A stretch of 7,367 bases of DNA from SIG598 sp045538015 (lineage in GTDB: Bacteria; Bacillota; Clostridia; Oscillospirales; Acutalibacteraceae). Each line of letters begins with the position of its first letter. Within the stretch, counting starts at the first letter, position 1. The stretch covers positions 1 through 7,367 of the forward strand of contig JAZSQO010000111.1 in assembly GCA_045538015.1 (NCBI GenBank), in the 5' to 3' direction. The translations under genes and the position numbers were made by a program. Positions 1 to 5,829 of the stretch are shown here, in pieces. The notes beneath the pieces were generated by a model. It saw only the letters and a program-made list of their open reading frames with translations. It ran no database searches and had not been told where the DNA came from.

Positions 1-1
1 A

Positions 2-604
2 GCCGGAACCATCGCCAAGCTGCGCCGATCCGACTGGACAACGGTGAAAACGGCAAGCGCTTCACTGTATCACGGCAACGATTTTACTTATAATCCGGAC
101 ACAGGCAGGATATATGTGGCAACGATGTATCAGCCCACAGGCTCAACAAGCCGTGTGGCGGTCATTGATCCGGAGACGCTGGCGGTGGAAGCCAACAAAA
201 CCGTGCCGTATTACATCTCGTGTCTGGCTTACAATTCCGAACGAAAAATATTCGTCGGCAGCTCGGGCGGCGGCGATCTCAGGTTCTTCCGGCTGAACGA
301 TCCCGGCGACTTTGAAAGCATCAAAACCGTGACACCGACATCCAAGCCCAGCGTATCCGACGGATGGTCGTCTCAAGGAATGACCTGCGACAGCGCGTTC
401 ATCTATCATATATGGACAAATGGGTCGGCGTGGCGGATAGAGATTACCGATTGGCCGGGTACTTACCTCGGTATGATGACCGGCAGCCAGGGCAAAGAGC
501 TCGAATGGGCGGACAAAATCAGCAGGCACGGATTCATCGCCGGACAGCTGACCGCCGGCGGATACGGGGATTGCTGCATCTATACGTTTGCGCAGAAGCC
601 GTGA
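2..604 (+). CDS. C-terminal part of a probable beta-propeller protein (5' end outside window)
   Basis: The reading frame is open from the left edge to a TGA at 602-604, so only the last 200 codons are visible and the start lies upstream. A GTG at 44 and later ATGs are internal. The protein is rich in Gly, Thr, Tyr and Trp and alternates short beta-like stretches with turns. Examples are NPDTGRIYVATM, then VAVIDPETL, then YNSERKIFVGS, each spaced like successive propeller blades (a strand, an Asp/Asn-Pro turn, a strand). No transmembrane segment, sortase motif or catalytic signature is visible in this part. The family may be a YncE/NHL-like or other propeller, possibly the tail of a secreted or wall-associated protein. 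I do not recognise the exact protein and cannot name a function. Its stop codon sits inside a terminator hairpin, so it probably ends its own transcript and is separate from the downstream set. Confidence 0.6.
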   Translation, partial: AGTIAKLRRSDWTTVKTASASLYHGNDFTYNPDTGRIYVATMYQPTGSTSRVAVIDPETLAVEANKTVPYYISCLAYNSERKIFVGSSGGGDLRFFRLNDPGDFESIKTVTPTSKPSVSDGWSSQGMTCDSAFIYHIWTNGSAWRIEITDWPGTYLGMMTGSQGKELEWADKISRHGFIAGQLTAGGYGDCCIYTFAQKP

Positions 605-638
605 TCGGCACGCATCCGGGCGATCACTCCGGCTTTTT
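597..638 (+). terminator. Probable intrinsic terminator overlapping the stop codon of the first gene
   Basis: The arms AGCC+GTGATCG (597-607) and CGATCAC+GGCT (621-627 and 631-634) pair, with a three-base bulge (TCC, 628-630) and a 13-base loop. A run of five T follows (634-638). The 5' arm contains the TGA stop at 602-604. The bulge makes the stem imperfect, so strength is uncertain, but hairpin plus T-run at the gene end fits Rho-independent termination. Confidence 0.55.
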
Positions 639-747
639 GAACGCGCACCTGAGTCTGCGCCGTCACAACCCACAACGAGCACGTGCGCCGCGAGCCGTTT
701 TTGATGCAACAGCTACAAAACGCCGACTCCGATTTACCGCTACCGCA

Positions 748-776
748 TTGACACAAGTGGTATTATAGTGTAAAAT
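748..776 (+). promoter_or_regulatory. Sigma-70/sigma-A type promoter for the cytidylyltransferase gene set
   Basis: A perfect -35 box TTGACA (748-753) is followed by exactly 17 bases and a -10 box TAAAAT (771-776, five of six matches to consensus). Transcription would start near 783, giving a leader of about 70 bases before the ATG at 855. It lies just downstream of the preceding gene's terminator, as expected for the head of a new transcript. The stretch 639-747 before it holds no gene or site I can support. Confidence 0.75.
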
Positions 777-799
777 CAAAAAAGCGAGAGATCAGGAAT

Positions 800-836
800 A
801 TTGCGGAGCAGGAACGTTGCATCGCCTGTCTGCAAT
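800..836 (+). promoter_or_regulatory. Possible leader stem-loop upstream of the ribosome binding site
   Basis: ATTGC (800-804) pairs with GCAAT (832-836), and CAGG (809-812) pairs with CCTG (825-828), separated by an internal loop (GGAG opposite TCT). The loop holds the palindrome AACGTT. The element ends six bases before the Shine-Dalgarno sequence at 842-846, so it could affect translation or mRNA stability. It matches no riboswitch I know and may be chance. Confidence 0.25.
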
Positions 837-854
837 AGAACGGAGGCAGTGTTT

Positions 855-1556
855 ATGAATATAGCACTTATCATTGCCGGCGGAGTCGGCGCAAGAATGA
901 AAACGGACACCCCGAAGCAGTTCATATCTGTCAAGGGAAAGCCTATTATTGTATATACCCTTGAAGCGTTTCAGCGCAACGAGAGCATAGATGCCATTGC
1001 CGTCGTCTGCTTGACCGGCTGGGAAGATATACTGATGACCTATGTCAAAAAATACGGCATAGACAAGCTCCGCTGGATCGCACCGGGGGGAAGCACCGGC
1101 TTCCATTCCCTGAGAAACGGTATGCTGCTGCTCAAGGAAAACTGCTCCCACGACGATATCATCATCATTCACGATGCGGTGCGTCCGCTTGTCTCCGACG
1201 ATATCATCAACGCCAACATCGCCGGTGTCATCCAGAACGGAACCGCCGTCACCGTTATTCCCACCACGGAAGCGCTGCTTCATTCCGAGGACGGAGAAAA
1301 GTCCTCCAAGGTCATCGACCGCAAGGTGGTATGGCGCACACAGACGCCGCAGAGCCTCCGACTTTCAAAGTTCATCTGGGCTCACGAAGAAGCTCTCGCC
1401 AAGGGGTTCACAGACACGGTAGCGACCTGCACGCTGCTGGTAGAGCTTGGCGAAGAGGTCCACTTTGTCTCCGGTGATGGCACCAATTTCAAGATCACCT
1501 GCAAGGACGATATCGATCTTCTCGAAGCGTACCTTGACGCAAGCGTAAAGCAGTAG
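855..1556 (+). CDS. IspD/TarI-family cytidylyltransferase (CDP-alditol or CDP-methylerythritol type)
   Basis: This 233-residue protein has the full length and signature of the IspD/TarI nucleotidyltransferase family, which joins CMP from CTP to a polyol phosphate. Visible motifs are the CTP loop AGGVGARM (8-15) with R14, PKQF (20-23) with K21, IIHDAVRP (104-111) with D107 and R110, DR (155-156), RTQTPQ (161-166) and FKIT (212-215) with K213. I chose ATG 855 because GGAGG (842-846) lies eight bases upstream. An in-frame TTG at 801 would add 18 unconserved residues. The gene ends 21 bases before the SDR gene, implying co-transcription. An IspD role in isoprenoid synthesis is possible from sequence alone. 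The neighbours (SDR, LicD, acyltransferase) instead favour a surface-polymer role such as CDP-ribitol or another CDP-alditol. The residue matching the methylerythritol-phosphate-contacting Thr140 of E. coli IspD appears to be Ala140, which also hints at a different substrate. The family call is firm; the substrate is inferred. Confidence 0.85.
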   Translation: MNIALIIAGGVGARMKTDTPKQFISVKGKPIIVYTLEAFQRNESIDAIAVVCLTGWEDILMTYVKKYGIDKLRWIAPGGSTGFHSLRNGMLLLKENCSHDDIIIIHDAVRPLVSDDIINANIAGVIQNGTAVTVIPTTEALLHSEDGEKSSKVIDRKVVWRTQTPQSLRLSKFIWAHEEALAKGFTDTVATCTLLVELGEEVHFVSGDGTNFKITCKDDIDLLEAYLDASVKQ

Positions 1557-1577
1557 CCCGCACGAGGTACTATCGGT

Positions 1578-2621
1578 ATGCTTAATGTAAGACACCCCCT
1601 GTATCTTGAGGATCTTGAGAAAGCGTCGGAGTTTTCCGGACTCAGGAACACTTCGATCCTTGTCACAGGTGCCTCGGGACTGATCGGTTCGTTTATCGTT
1701 GACGCTCTGGCATATCGCAACGAAAAATACGGAACGAATGTCAGAATATACGCCATGGGGCGCAGGCCGGAAAAGCTGCAGCAGCGTTTTTCCTACTGCA
1801 CCGCTGTTCACAACGTCACTCTGCTCGCCCATGATATCTGCAGGCCGCTCGGTGACGAGCAGTATGATTTTATCATTCATGCCGCAAGCAACGCTGACCC
1901 GAGAACCTACGCGCTTTATCCCGTGGAAACCATACAGACCAACATTCTCGGCACCACAAATGTGCTTGAATATGCCCGTGCGCACAGCGGGACCCGTGTG
2001 CTGTTCACTTCCACCATGGAGGTCTACGGCTCCATTCCCGAGGCGTACAGCTTTTCCGAGGAGCAGTACGGTCTTGTCGATTTCAACCAGATCCGCTCGG
2101 GCTATCCGGAAAGCAAACGCACATCCGAGCTTTTGTGCCGCAGCTACTCCAGCGAGTACGGCGTGGATGCCGTTACAGCGCGAATGGGATACATCTACGG
2201 CCCCAGCATGACTGCGGAGGACAACAAGGTCATCGCCCAGTTTATCAACAAGGCGATCGCAGGCGAGAATATCGTGCTCAAGAGCAAGGGAGAACAGCTT
2301 CGCTCCTACTGCTATATTTCGGATGCCGCTGCCGGTATTTTCTGTATCCTCGCAAAAGGCGAAAGCGGCAAGGCGTATAATGTCGCCAACCGCCTTTCCA
2401 CCACCACGATCTTCGAAATGGCACAGCTTGCGGCTGCCCATACAGGCACCGGGGTGATCTTCGAGCTGCCCGATGAGCTTGAGCGGCTCGGATCTTCAAA
2501 GCCGCAGAACGCCGTTCTCGACGAAAGCGCGCTGATCGCCCTTGGCTGGAGCGGCGTGTACACAATGGCAGAGGGATTTGCCCGTACTGTCAGTATTCTT
2601 AAAGATCAAAGCGGTTCATAG
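1578..2621 (+). CDS. NAD-dependent epimerase/dehydratase (extended SDR family)
   Basis: This 347-residue protein is a complete extended SDR, the family acting on nucleotide sugars with bound NAD(P). After a ~24-residue N-terminal lead comes the Rossmann motif TGASGLIG (30-37), then a FIIHAAS strand (98-104), NILGTTNVLE (122-131), the catalytic region TSTMEVYG (144-151) and YPESK (176-180) with Y176 and K180. The substrate-binding C-terminal half contains MGYIYGP (203-209), CYISD (245-249) and AYNVA (266-270). All expected catalytic residues are present, so it should be active. The start ATG at 1578 has GAGGT nine bases upstream. It sits 21 bases after the cytidylyltransferase gene and so is probably translated from the same mRNA. 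Its likely job is to form or modify the sugar or alditol that is CDP-activated or transferred nearby. Whether it acts as epimerase, dehydratase, decarboxylase or reductase cannot be read from the sequence. The next gene encodes what looks like an inactive relative. Confidence 0.88.
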   Translation: MLNVRHPLYLEDLEKASEFSGLRNTSILVTGASGLIGSFIVDALAYRNEKYGTNVRIYAMGRRPEKLQQRFSYCTAVHNVTLLAHDICRPLGDEQYDFIIHAASNADPRTYALYPVETIQTNILGTTNVLEYARAHSGTRVLFTSTMEVYGSIPEAYSFSEEQYGLVDFNQIRSGYPESKRTSELLCRSYSSEYGVDAVTARMGYIYGPSMTAEDNKVIAQFINKAIAGENIVLKSKGEQLRSYCYISDAAAGIFCILAKGESGKAYNVANRLSTTTIFEMAQLAAAHTGTGVIFELPDELERLGSSKPQNAVLDESALIALGWSGVYTMAEGFARTVSILKDQSGS

Positions 2622-2636
2622 TTTAAGTACCGAAAA

Positions 2637-2690
2637 CCGTGTGCTGCAACACCCTTGACATCATCGCCAGGGGTGTTGTTATCTGCACGG
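2637..2690. repeat. Long imperfect inverted repeat between the SDR and LicD genes
   Basis: CAACACCC (2647-2654) and GGGTGTTG (2671-2678) are perfect 8-base arms around a 16-base loop. Outer arms CCGTG (2637-2641) and CACGG (2686-2690) extend the dyad with an internal loop. It is followed by GTTGTTAT-type sequence rather than a clean T-run, so it is only a weak terminator candidate. It could instead be an operator, a processing hairpin or a dispersed repeat. A competing 6-base hairpin, TGTTAT (2677-2682) with ATAACA (2694-2699), shares its 3' arm. Confidence 0.6.
2655..2682 (+). promoter_or_regulatory. Possible internal promoter inside the inverted repeat, ahead of the LicD gene
   Basis: A perfect TTGACA (2655-2660) lies in the loop of the inverted repeat. 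With a 16-base spacer a weak -10, TGTTAT (2677-2682, four of six matches), follows. It would start transcription about 40 bases before the LicD start codon. Dyad arms flank the -35 box, so a repressor could sit there. The evidence is sequence resemblance only, and the -10 is poor. Confidence 0.35.
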
Positions 2691-2717
2691 CAAATAACAT
2701 AATTACGATCATGATTC

Positions 2718-2723
2718 AGGTGA
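2718..2723 (+). promoter_or_regulatory. Ribosome binding site deciding a TTG start for the LicD gene
   Basis: AGGTGA at 2718-2723 is the only purine-rich match upstream of the LicD frame and ends four bases before TTG 2728. No in-frame ATG exists between the upstream in-frame TAA (2695-2697) and a point more than 100 codons into the conserved protein. TTG is therefore the best start, though the spacing is short. Confidence 0.45.
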
Positions 2724-2727
2724 TATT

Positions 2728-4656
2728 TTGCTGCACGAACTGATTACTGATGAATATACCGCGCTGGCGGTGGAGTATTCTTCTTTTGTAAAGGAAAAAA
2801 AGCTTTCCAAGCCATACACGACACATACGTTTATCCTCACTGACGGCAGCGCTGTTTTCAGCTCTGCCGCGCGTGCCTTTTGCGCCGTAACTCCCAAAAA
2901 GGGTACATATGCCACCACCGCTGCCGCAGTTGCGCCGGAGGATGTATCGACCTTTGAAACACCGGGCAAAAAGAAAGAAACGTCGCACTTTATCGCCTTT
3001 GCCGATACGCTTGACATCCGCTACCGTGACGAGAGGTGCGCGGATGGATTTGTCTCTGCGCTTTCGGTATTTATTGATCGTTCCGCCGCATATAAAGAGC
3101 CGCTCTGCTCGGTATGCATCACCGTGCCGATGCCGCAAAGCCTTGCGGGCGGCATAACCAAGCTGGCGGAAAGAGAATATCTCTGCTATCTTGCTGCCAA
3201 TCAGGATGATCCGGCAGCGGCGCTGGCTCAGAAGATCATTGACCTCTGCCGGACAAAATCACGGGAGCAGGACAAAAAGATCATTCTCTACCTGTGCGAC
3301 AACATCATCGCACCCGACTGCGCCTCTCTTTCCTTCAGCGACATCGACCCGTTCGGAATAGTAAACAACGCAGTCGAAAACGGCACGATCACCATCACCG
3401 ACGGGGATTACAACGCGTATTTCGGCTGCACCTATATCCGCGATGTATACTCCTCTGTGCTGCACGGCAGGAGAGTCGCCCAAAGCGGACACATTTACAA
3501 TATCTGCGCCATGCACGTTTGCGCCGCCGACATGAAGATGGCTCTTGCCAACGCACTTCCCGGGAAATTCAAGCTCAATTGCTCCCGAAGCTGCCTTGCC
3601 GCAGCCACTCACACCGGTCTGGACTCGCTCAAATACATGAGCATGTATGATGACGGTCAGACTGCGTGGGCACCCTCCATCGACCTTGAGGAGATCATGT
3701 ATCGACTGGCCTGCATCTGTACCGACACACCGTATGACATGGGCAGGCTGCTTGAGGTGTACAACGGCAGACTTCCCAGAATGAAAGCTGTCAATATAGA
3801 TATGCTCAAGACCTTCGACGAGATCTGCCGCAGGCACGATATCCAGTATTTCCTTGCCGCCGGAACACTTCTCGGCGCGGTGCGGCATCACGATGTCATT
3901 CCGTGGGATGATGATTTCGACATCGGAATGCTTCGAGAGGATTACAAAAAGCTGTGTAAGATCCTCGATTCCGAGCTTCCCGGAAAATACATTTTTTCGC
4001 ACCCGGGCAACGAAAGCGGCAGCAACTACTGGATCGATAAGGTCAGAGTGCGCGAAACATACTACACCACCCCCTATTTTGCGAATTTCCAGAATCCCGA
4101 CGGTGTTTTCATTGATATTTTCATCTACGACATCACCTCAAACAAAAAGCTGTCGCAGAAGCTGCATATCATGGAGGTGCAGGCTTATTGTCTGATGATA
4201 AGCACCAAGTGGACAAACACGGCCCGTCAGGGCAGATACGGCAAGATATCCAAGGTGCTGCGTCCCTTCCTGAAGCTCGTGCCGATGAAGCTGCTGCTCT
4301 GGCTGTTCAACGCAAGGGCAGGCAAATATCGCCGCAAAGAAAAATCAGAATATGTCATCGACACCGTGGGACTCAACATCAACCGCGGCGCGCTGCCGCT
4401 GGAGTGCGTCAACGAGGTCACCTATATTGATTTCCTCGGGGTGCAGCTGCCCATCCCCAGGAATTACGAAATGTATCTGACCCATTTCTACGGCAAGAAC
4501 CATATGTCTCTCCCTCCCGTTTCTTCCCGAATTTCCGGACACAATTTCCGACGGCTCGACTTTGGCGAGTATCTGTATTCGGATGAATGTACGGGGATCA
4601 TTCCCAGCATCGACCTGCGCGGCGAGCTTTTCGAGATACCGACCGTGAGGGATTGA
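2728..4656 (+). CDS. LicD-family phosphotransferase with an N-terminal degenerate SDR-like domain
   Basis: The 642-residue protein has two parts. The C-terminal part (about 352-620) is a LicD domain, a family that transfers phosphocholine or other phospho-alcohols from CDP donors to surface glycans. It shows GTLLGAVR (379-386), IPWDDDFDIGM (391-401) with the acidic cluster D394, D395, D396, D398, and the late motif PRNYEMYLTHFYG. The N-terminal ~335 residues are not standard LicD. By eye they follow the upstream SDR with matching spacing: ILTDGSAVFS (35-44) opposite LVTGASGLIG, LCRTKSRE (172-179) opposite LCRSYSSE, TYIRD (234-238) opposite CYISD, and IYN exactly 21 residues later in both. The glycines become Asp38, Ala41 and Ser44, and the catalytic Tyr/Lys become Ala162/Gln166, so this part is probably not an active dehydrogenase. 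No signal peptide or membrane segment is seen, which fits cytoplasmic action before export. TTG 2728 is the only credible start. The LicD call is firm; the SDR-like domain is inference; the donor is unknown. Confidence 0.85.
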   Translation: MLHELITDEYTALAVEYSSFVKEKKLSKPYTTHTFILTDGSAVFSSAARAFCAVTPKKGTYATTAAAVAPEDVSTFETPGKKKETSHFIAFADTLDIRYRDERCADGFVSALSVFIDRSAAYKEPLCSVCITVPMPQSLAGGITKLAEREYLCYLAANQDDPAAALAQKIIDLCRTKSREQDKKIILYLCDNIIAPDCASLSFSDIDPFGIVNNAVENGTITITDGDYNAYFGCTYIRDVYSSVLHGRRVAQSGHIYNICAMHVCAADMKMALANALPGKFKLNCSRSCLAAATHTGLDSLKYMSMYDDGQTAWAPSIDLEEIMYRLACICTDTPYDMGRLLEVYNGRLPRMKAVNIDMLKTFDEICRRHDIQYFLAAGTLLGAVRHHDVIPWDDDFDIGMLREDYKKLCKILDSELPGKYIFSHPGNESGSNYWIDKVRVRETYYTTPYFANFQNPDGVFIDIFIYDITSNKKLSQKLHIMEVQAYCLMISTKWTNTARQGRYGKISKVLRPFLKLVPMKLLLWLFNARAGKYRRKEKSEYVIDTVGLNINRGALPLECVNEVTYIDFLGVQLPIPRNYEMYLTHFYGKNHMSLPPVSSRISGHNFRRLDFGEYLYSDECTGIIPSIDLRGELFEIPTVRD

Positions 4657-4690
4657 TCATTTCGGCTGCCATAAACTTTTGACTTACAGC

Positions 4691-4696
4691 AGGAGG
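4691..4696 (+). promoter_or_regulatory. Consensus Shine-Dalgarno sequence fixing the acyltransferase start
   Basis: AGGAGG is a perfect anti-SD match with eight bases to ATG 4705. The in-frame GTG at 4702 would have only five bases of spacing, so ATG is preferred. Confidence 0.8.
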
Positions 4697-4704
4697 AGAT
4701 CGTG

Positions 4705-5769
4705 ATGTCAGAAAGTACGCTGAGGCGAACGAATCCGTTGTATCACCGAGGTGAATACAGCGACGAAAAAGGGCGCGATTATTTCTTCGACAACGCAAAA
4801 TTCTTGCTTATCGCCATGGTGGTCATCGCGCATTTTATAGAACCGATGATGCAGAGCGTCCCTGCCGCAAAGTATCTCTGGCGTGTGATAAACACGCTTC
4901 ATATGCCCTGCATGATATTCATATCCGGTTATTTTTCCAAACGCGCGGTAAAAAACGGCGTGCTTAACATCCAGCGTGTTTTCAGCTATACCGTCCTGTT
5001 TCTTGCCGCTCAGGCCGCAATTTTCCTTTTCAGCGCAGCAATAGACGCAGACAAAGTGCCCAGCATCCTTCAGCCGCAGACCGGTTTGTGGTATCTGCAG
5101 TGCCTTATCATCTGGAGTCTTATACTTCCGCTTGTGGATCGCATAAAGCCGAAATATATGCTGCCTGCCGCCATCATAGCCGGGCTGCTTATCGGCTATG
5201 ATTACAGGGCGGGCCACGTCGCCTCTCTTTGCCGTGCGTTTTCTCACTTCCCGTTCTTCCTCGCAGGTTACTACATAAGCAAAGAAACCGTACAGAAGCT
5301 GTTCTCCCCTCGTATGCGCATCCTTTCCGGAGCGGCGTTTCTCGGCGTGTGCGGAATATTTTTCTTTCTCCAGCCTTATGGCATAGGGCAGCTGCCCGGC
5401 TCTAAGACAAATTACTTTGACATATCTTTCCTCAGGTTTGTTCCGCCTTACCTCTGGTGGGGAGCGCGACTGTTCAGCTATGTATGTTCGGTGCTGCTTA
5501 TCGCCGGCTTCCTCGCCTTCGTTCCGCGCTGCCGGTGCTTCTTCACCCGCCTTGGCTCAAGAACGCTACAGGTCTATATACTGCACCTTTTCATCCATCT
5601 GGCAAATATGGAGTTCGGCTGGTGGAAACATCTCGATTCGCTGCACGGAATGTTTATTATGATCGGCATCGCCGTCGCAGCTGCATTTATCCTGTCGCTG
5701 AAGATATTTTCCTATCCTTTCACATGGCTGCAGTCGATAAAGCTCACTGCGATCATCAAAGACGAATAA
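4705..5769 (+). CDS. Acyltransferase-3 family membrane protein (probable glycan O-acetyltransferase)
   Basis: This 354-residue polytopic membrane protein has features of acyltransferase-3, whose members (OatA, fucose O-acetylase relatives) acylate sugars using acyl groups brought across the membrane. A short charged N-terminus leads to RDYFFDNAKFLLIAMVVIAHF (read here as RDYFFDNAK, 24-32, then the first membrane segment with the conserved His43). Later signatures are HMPCMIFISGYF, GLWYLQCLIIW, FPFFLAGYYIS and LQVYILHLF. I count about nine or ten hydrophobic segments, the usual number for the family. The start is set by a consensus ribosome binding site. It begins 48 bases after the LicD stop on the same strand with no terminator between them, so it is probably in the same transcript. 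It likely O-acetylates the surface glycan built by this locus. The sugar and acyl group cannot be told from sequence. It is followed by a strong terminator. Confidence 0.88.
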   Translation: MSESTLRRTNPLYHRGEYSDEKGRDYFFDNAKFLLIAMVVIAHFIEPMMQSVPAAKYLWRVINTLHMPCMIFISGYFSKRAVKNGVLNIQRVFSYTVLFLAAQAAIFLFSAAIDADKVPSILQPQTGLWYLQCLIIWSLILPLVDRIKPKYMLPAAIIAGLLIGYDYRAGHVASLCRAFSHFPFFLAGYYISKETVQKLFSPRMRILSGAAFLGVCGIFFFLQPYGIGQLPGSKTNYFDISFLRFVPPYLWWGARLFSYVCSVLLIAGFLAFVPRCRCFFTRLGSRTLQVYILHLFIHLANMEFGWWKHLDSLHGMFIMIGIAVAAAFILSLKIFSYPFTWLQSIKLTAIIKDE

Positions 5770-5770
5770 C

Positions 5771-5815
5771 AAAAAAGGGGCTGCCGCAGAACGTCAAATC
5801 TGCGGCAGCCCCTTT
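5771..5815. terminator. Strong bidirectional intrinsic terminator between convergent transcripts
   Basis: The arms 5774-5789 (AAAGGGGCTGCCGCAG) and 5800-5815 (CTGCGGCAGCCCCTTT) pair perfectly over 16 bases around a 10-base loop. On the - strand the stem is followed by six T (complement of 5771-5776), ideal for ending rfbB transcription. On the + strand it is followed by TTTGTGTTG, weaker but adequate for the acyltransferase transcript. It lies between the two stop codons (5769 and 5830). Confidence 0.93.
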
Positions 5816-5829
5816 GTGTTGCTGTTTGT

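Noticed and set aside
801..854. TTG 801 as the start of the cytidylyltransferase
   Set aside because: It would add 18 unconserved residues, lies inside the leader stem-loop, and has no SD, while ATG 855 has GGAGG at ideal spacing.
1365..2441. 358-codon open frame on the - strand opposite the SDR gene
   Set aside because: It is antisense to a complete SDR with all family motifs and has no recognisable domain. It arises from codon bias on the + strand.
2637..2690. Inverted repeat called as an ordinary intrinsic terminator of the SDR gene
   Set aside because: The loop is long (16 bases), the stem is interrupted and no continuous T-run follows. Termination remains possible but is not supported enough for a terminator call.
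2711..2743. Ten-residue peptide frame (ATG 2711) overlapping the LicD start, considered as a leader peptide
   Set aside because: No Shine-Dalgarno precedes it and its codons show no attenuation-type run. Overlap with the TTG start looks accidental.
3259..4002. 247-codon open frame on the - strand inside the LicD gene
   Set aside because: It overlaps the conserved LicD GTLLGAVR/PWDDD region on the opposite strand and has no domain of its own.
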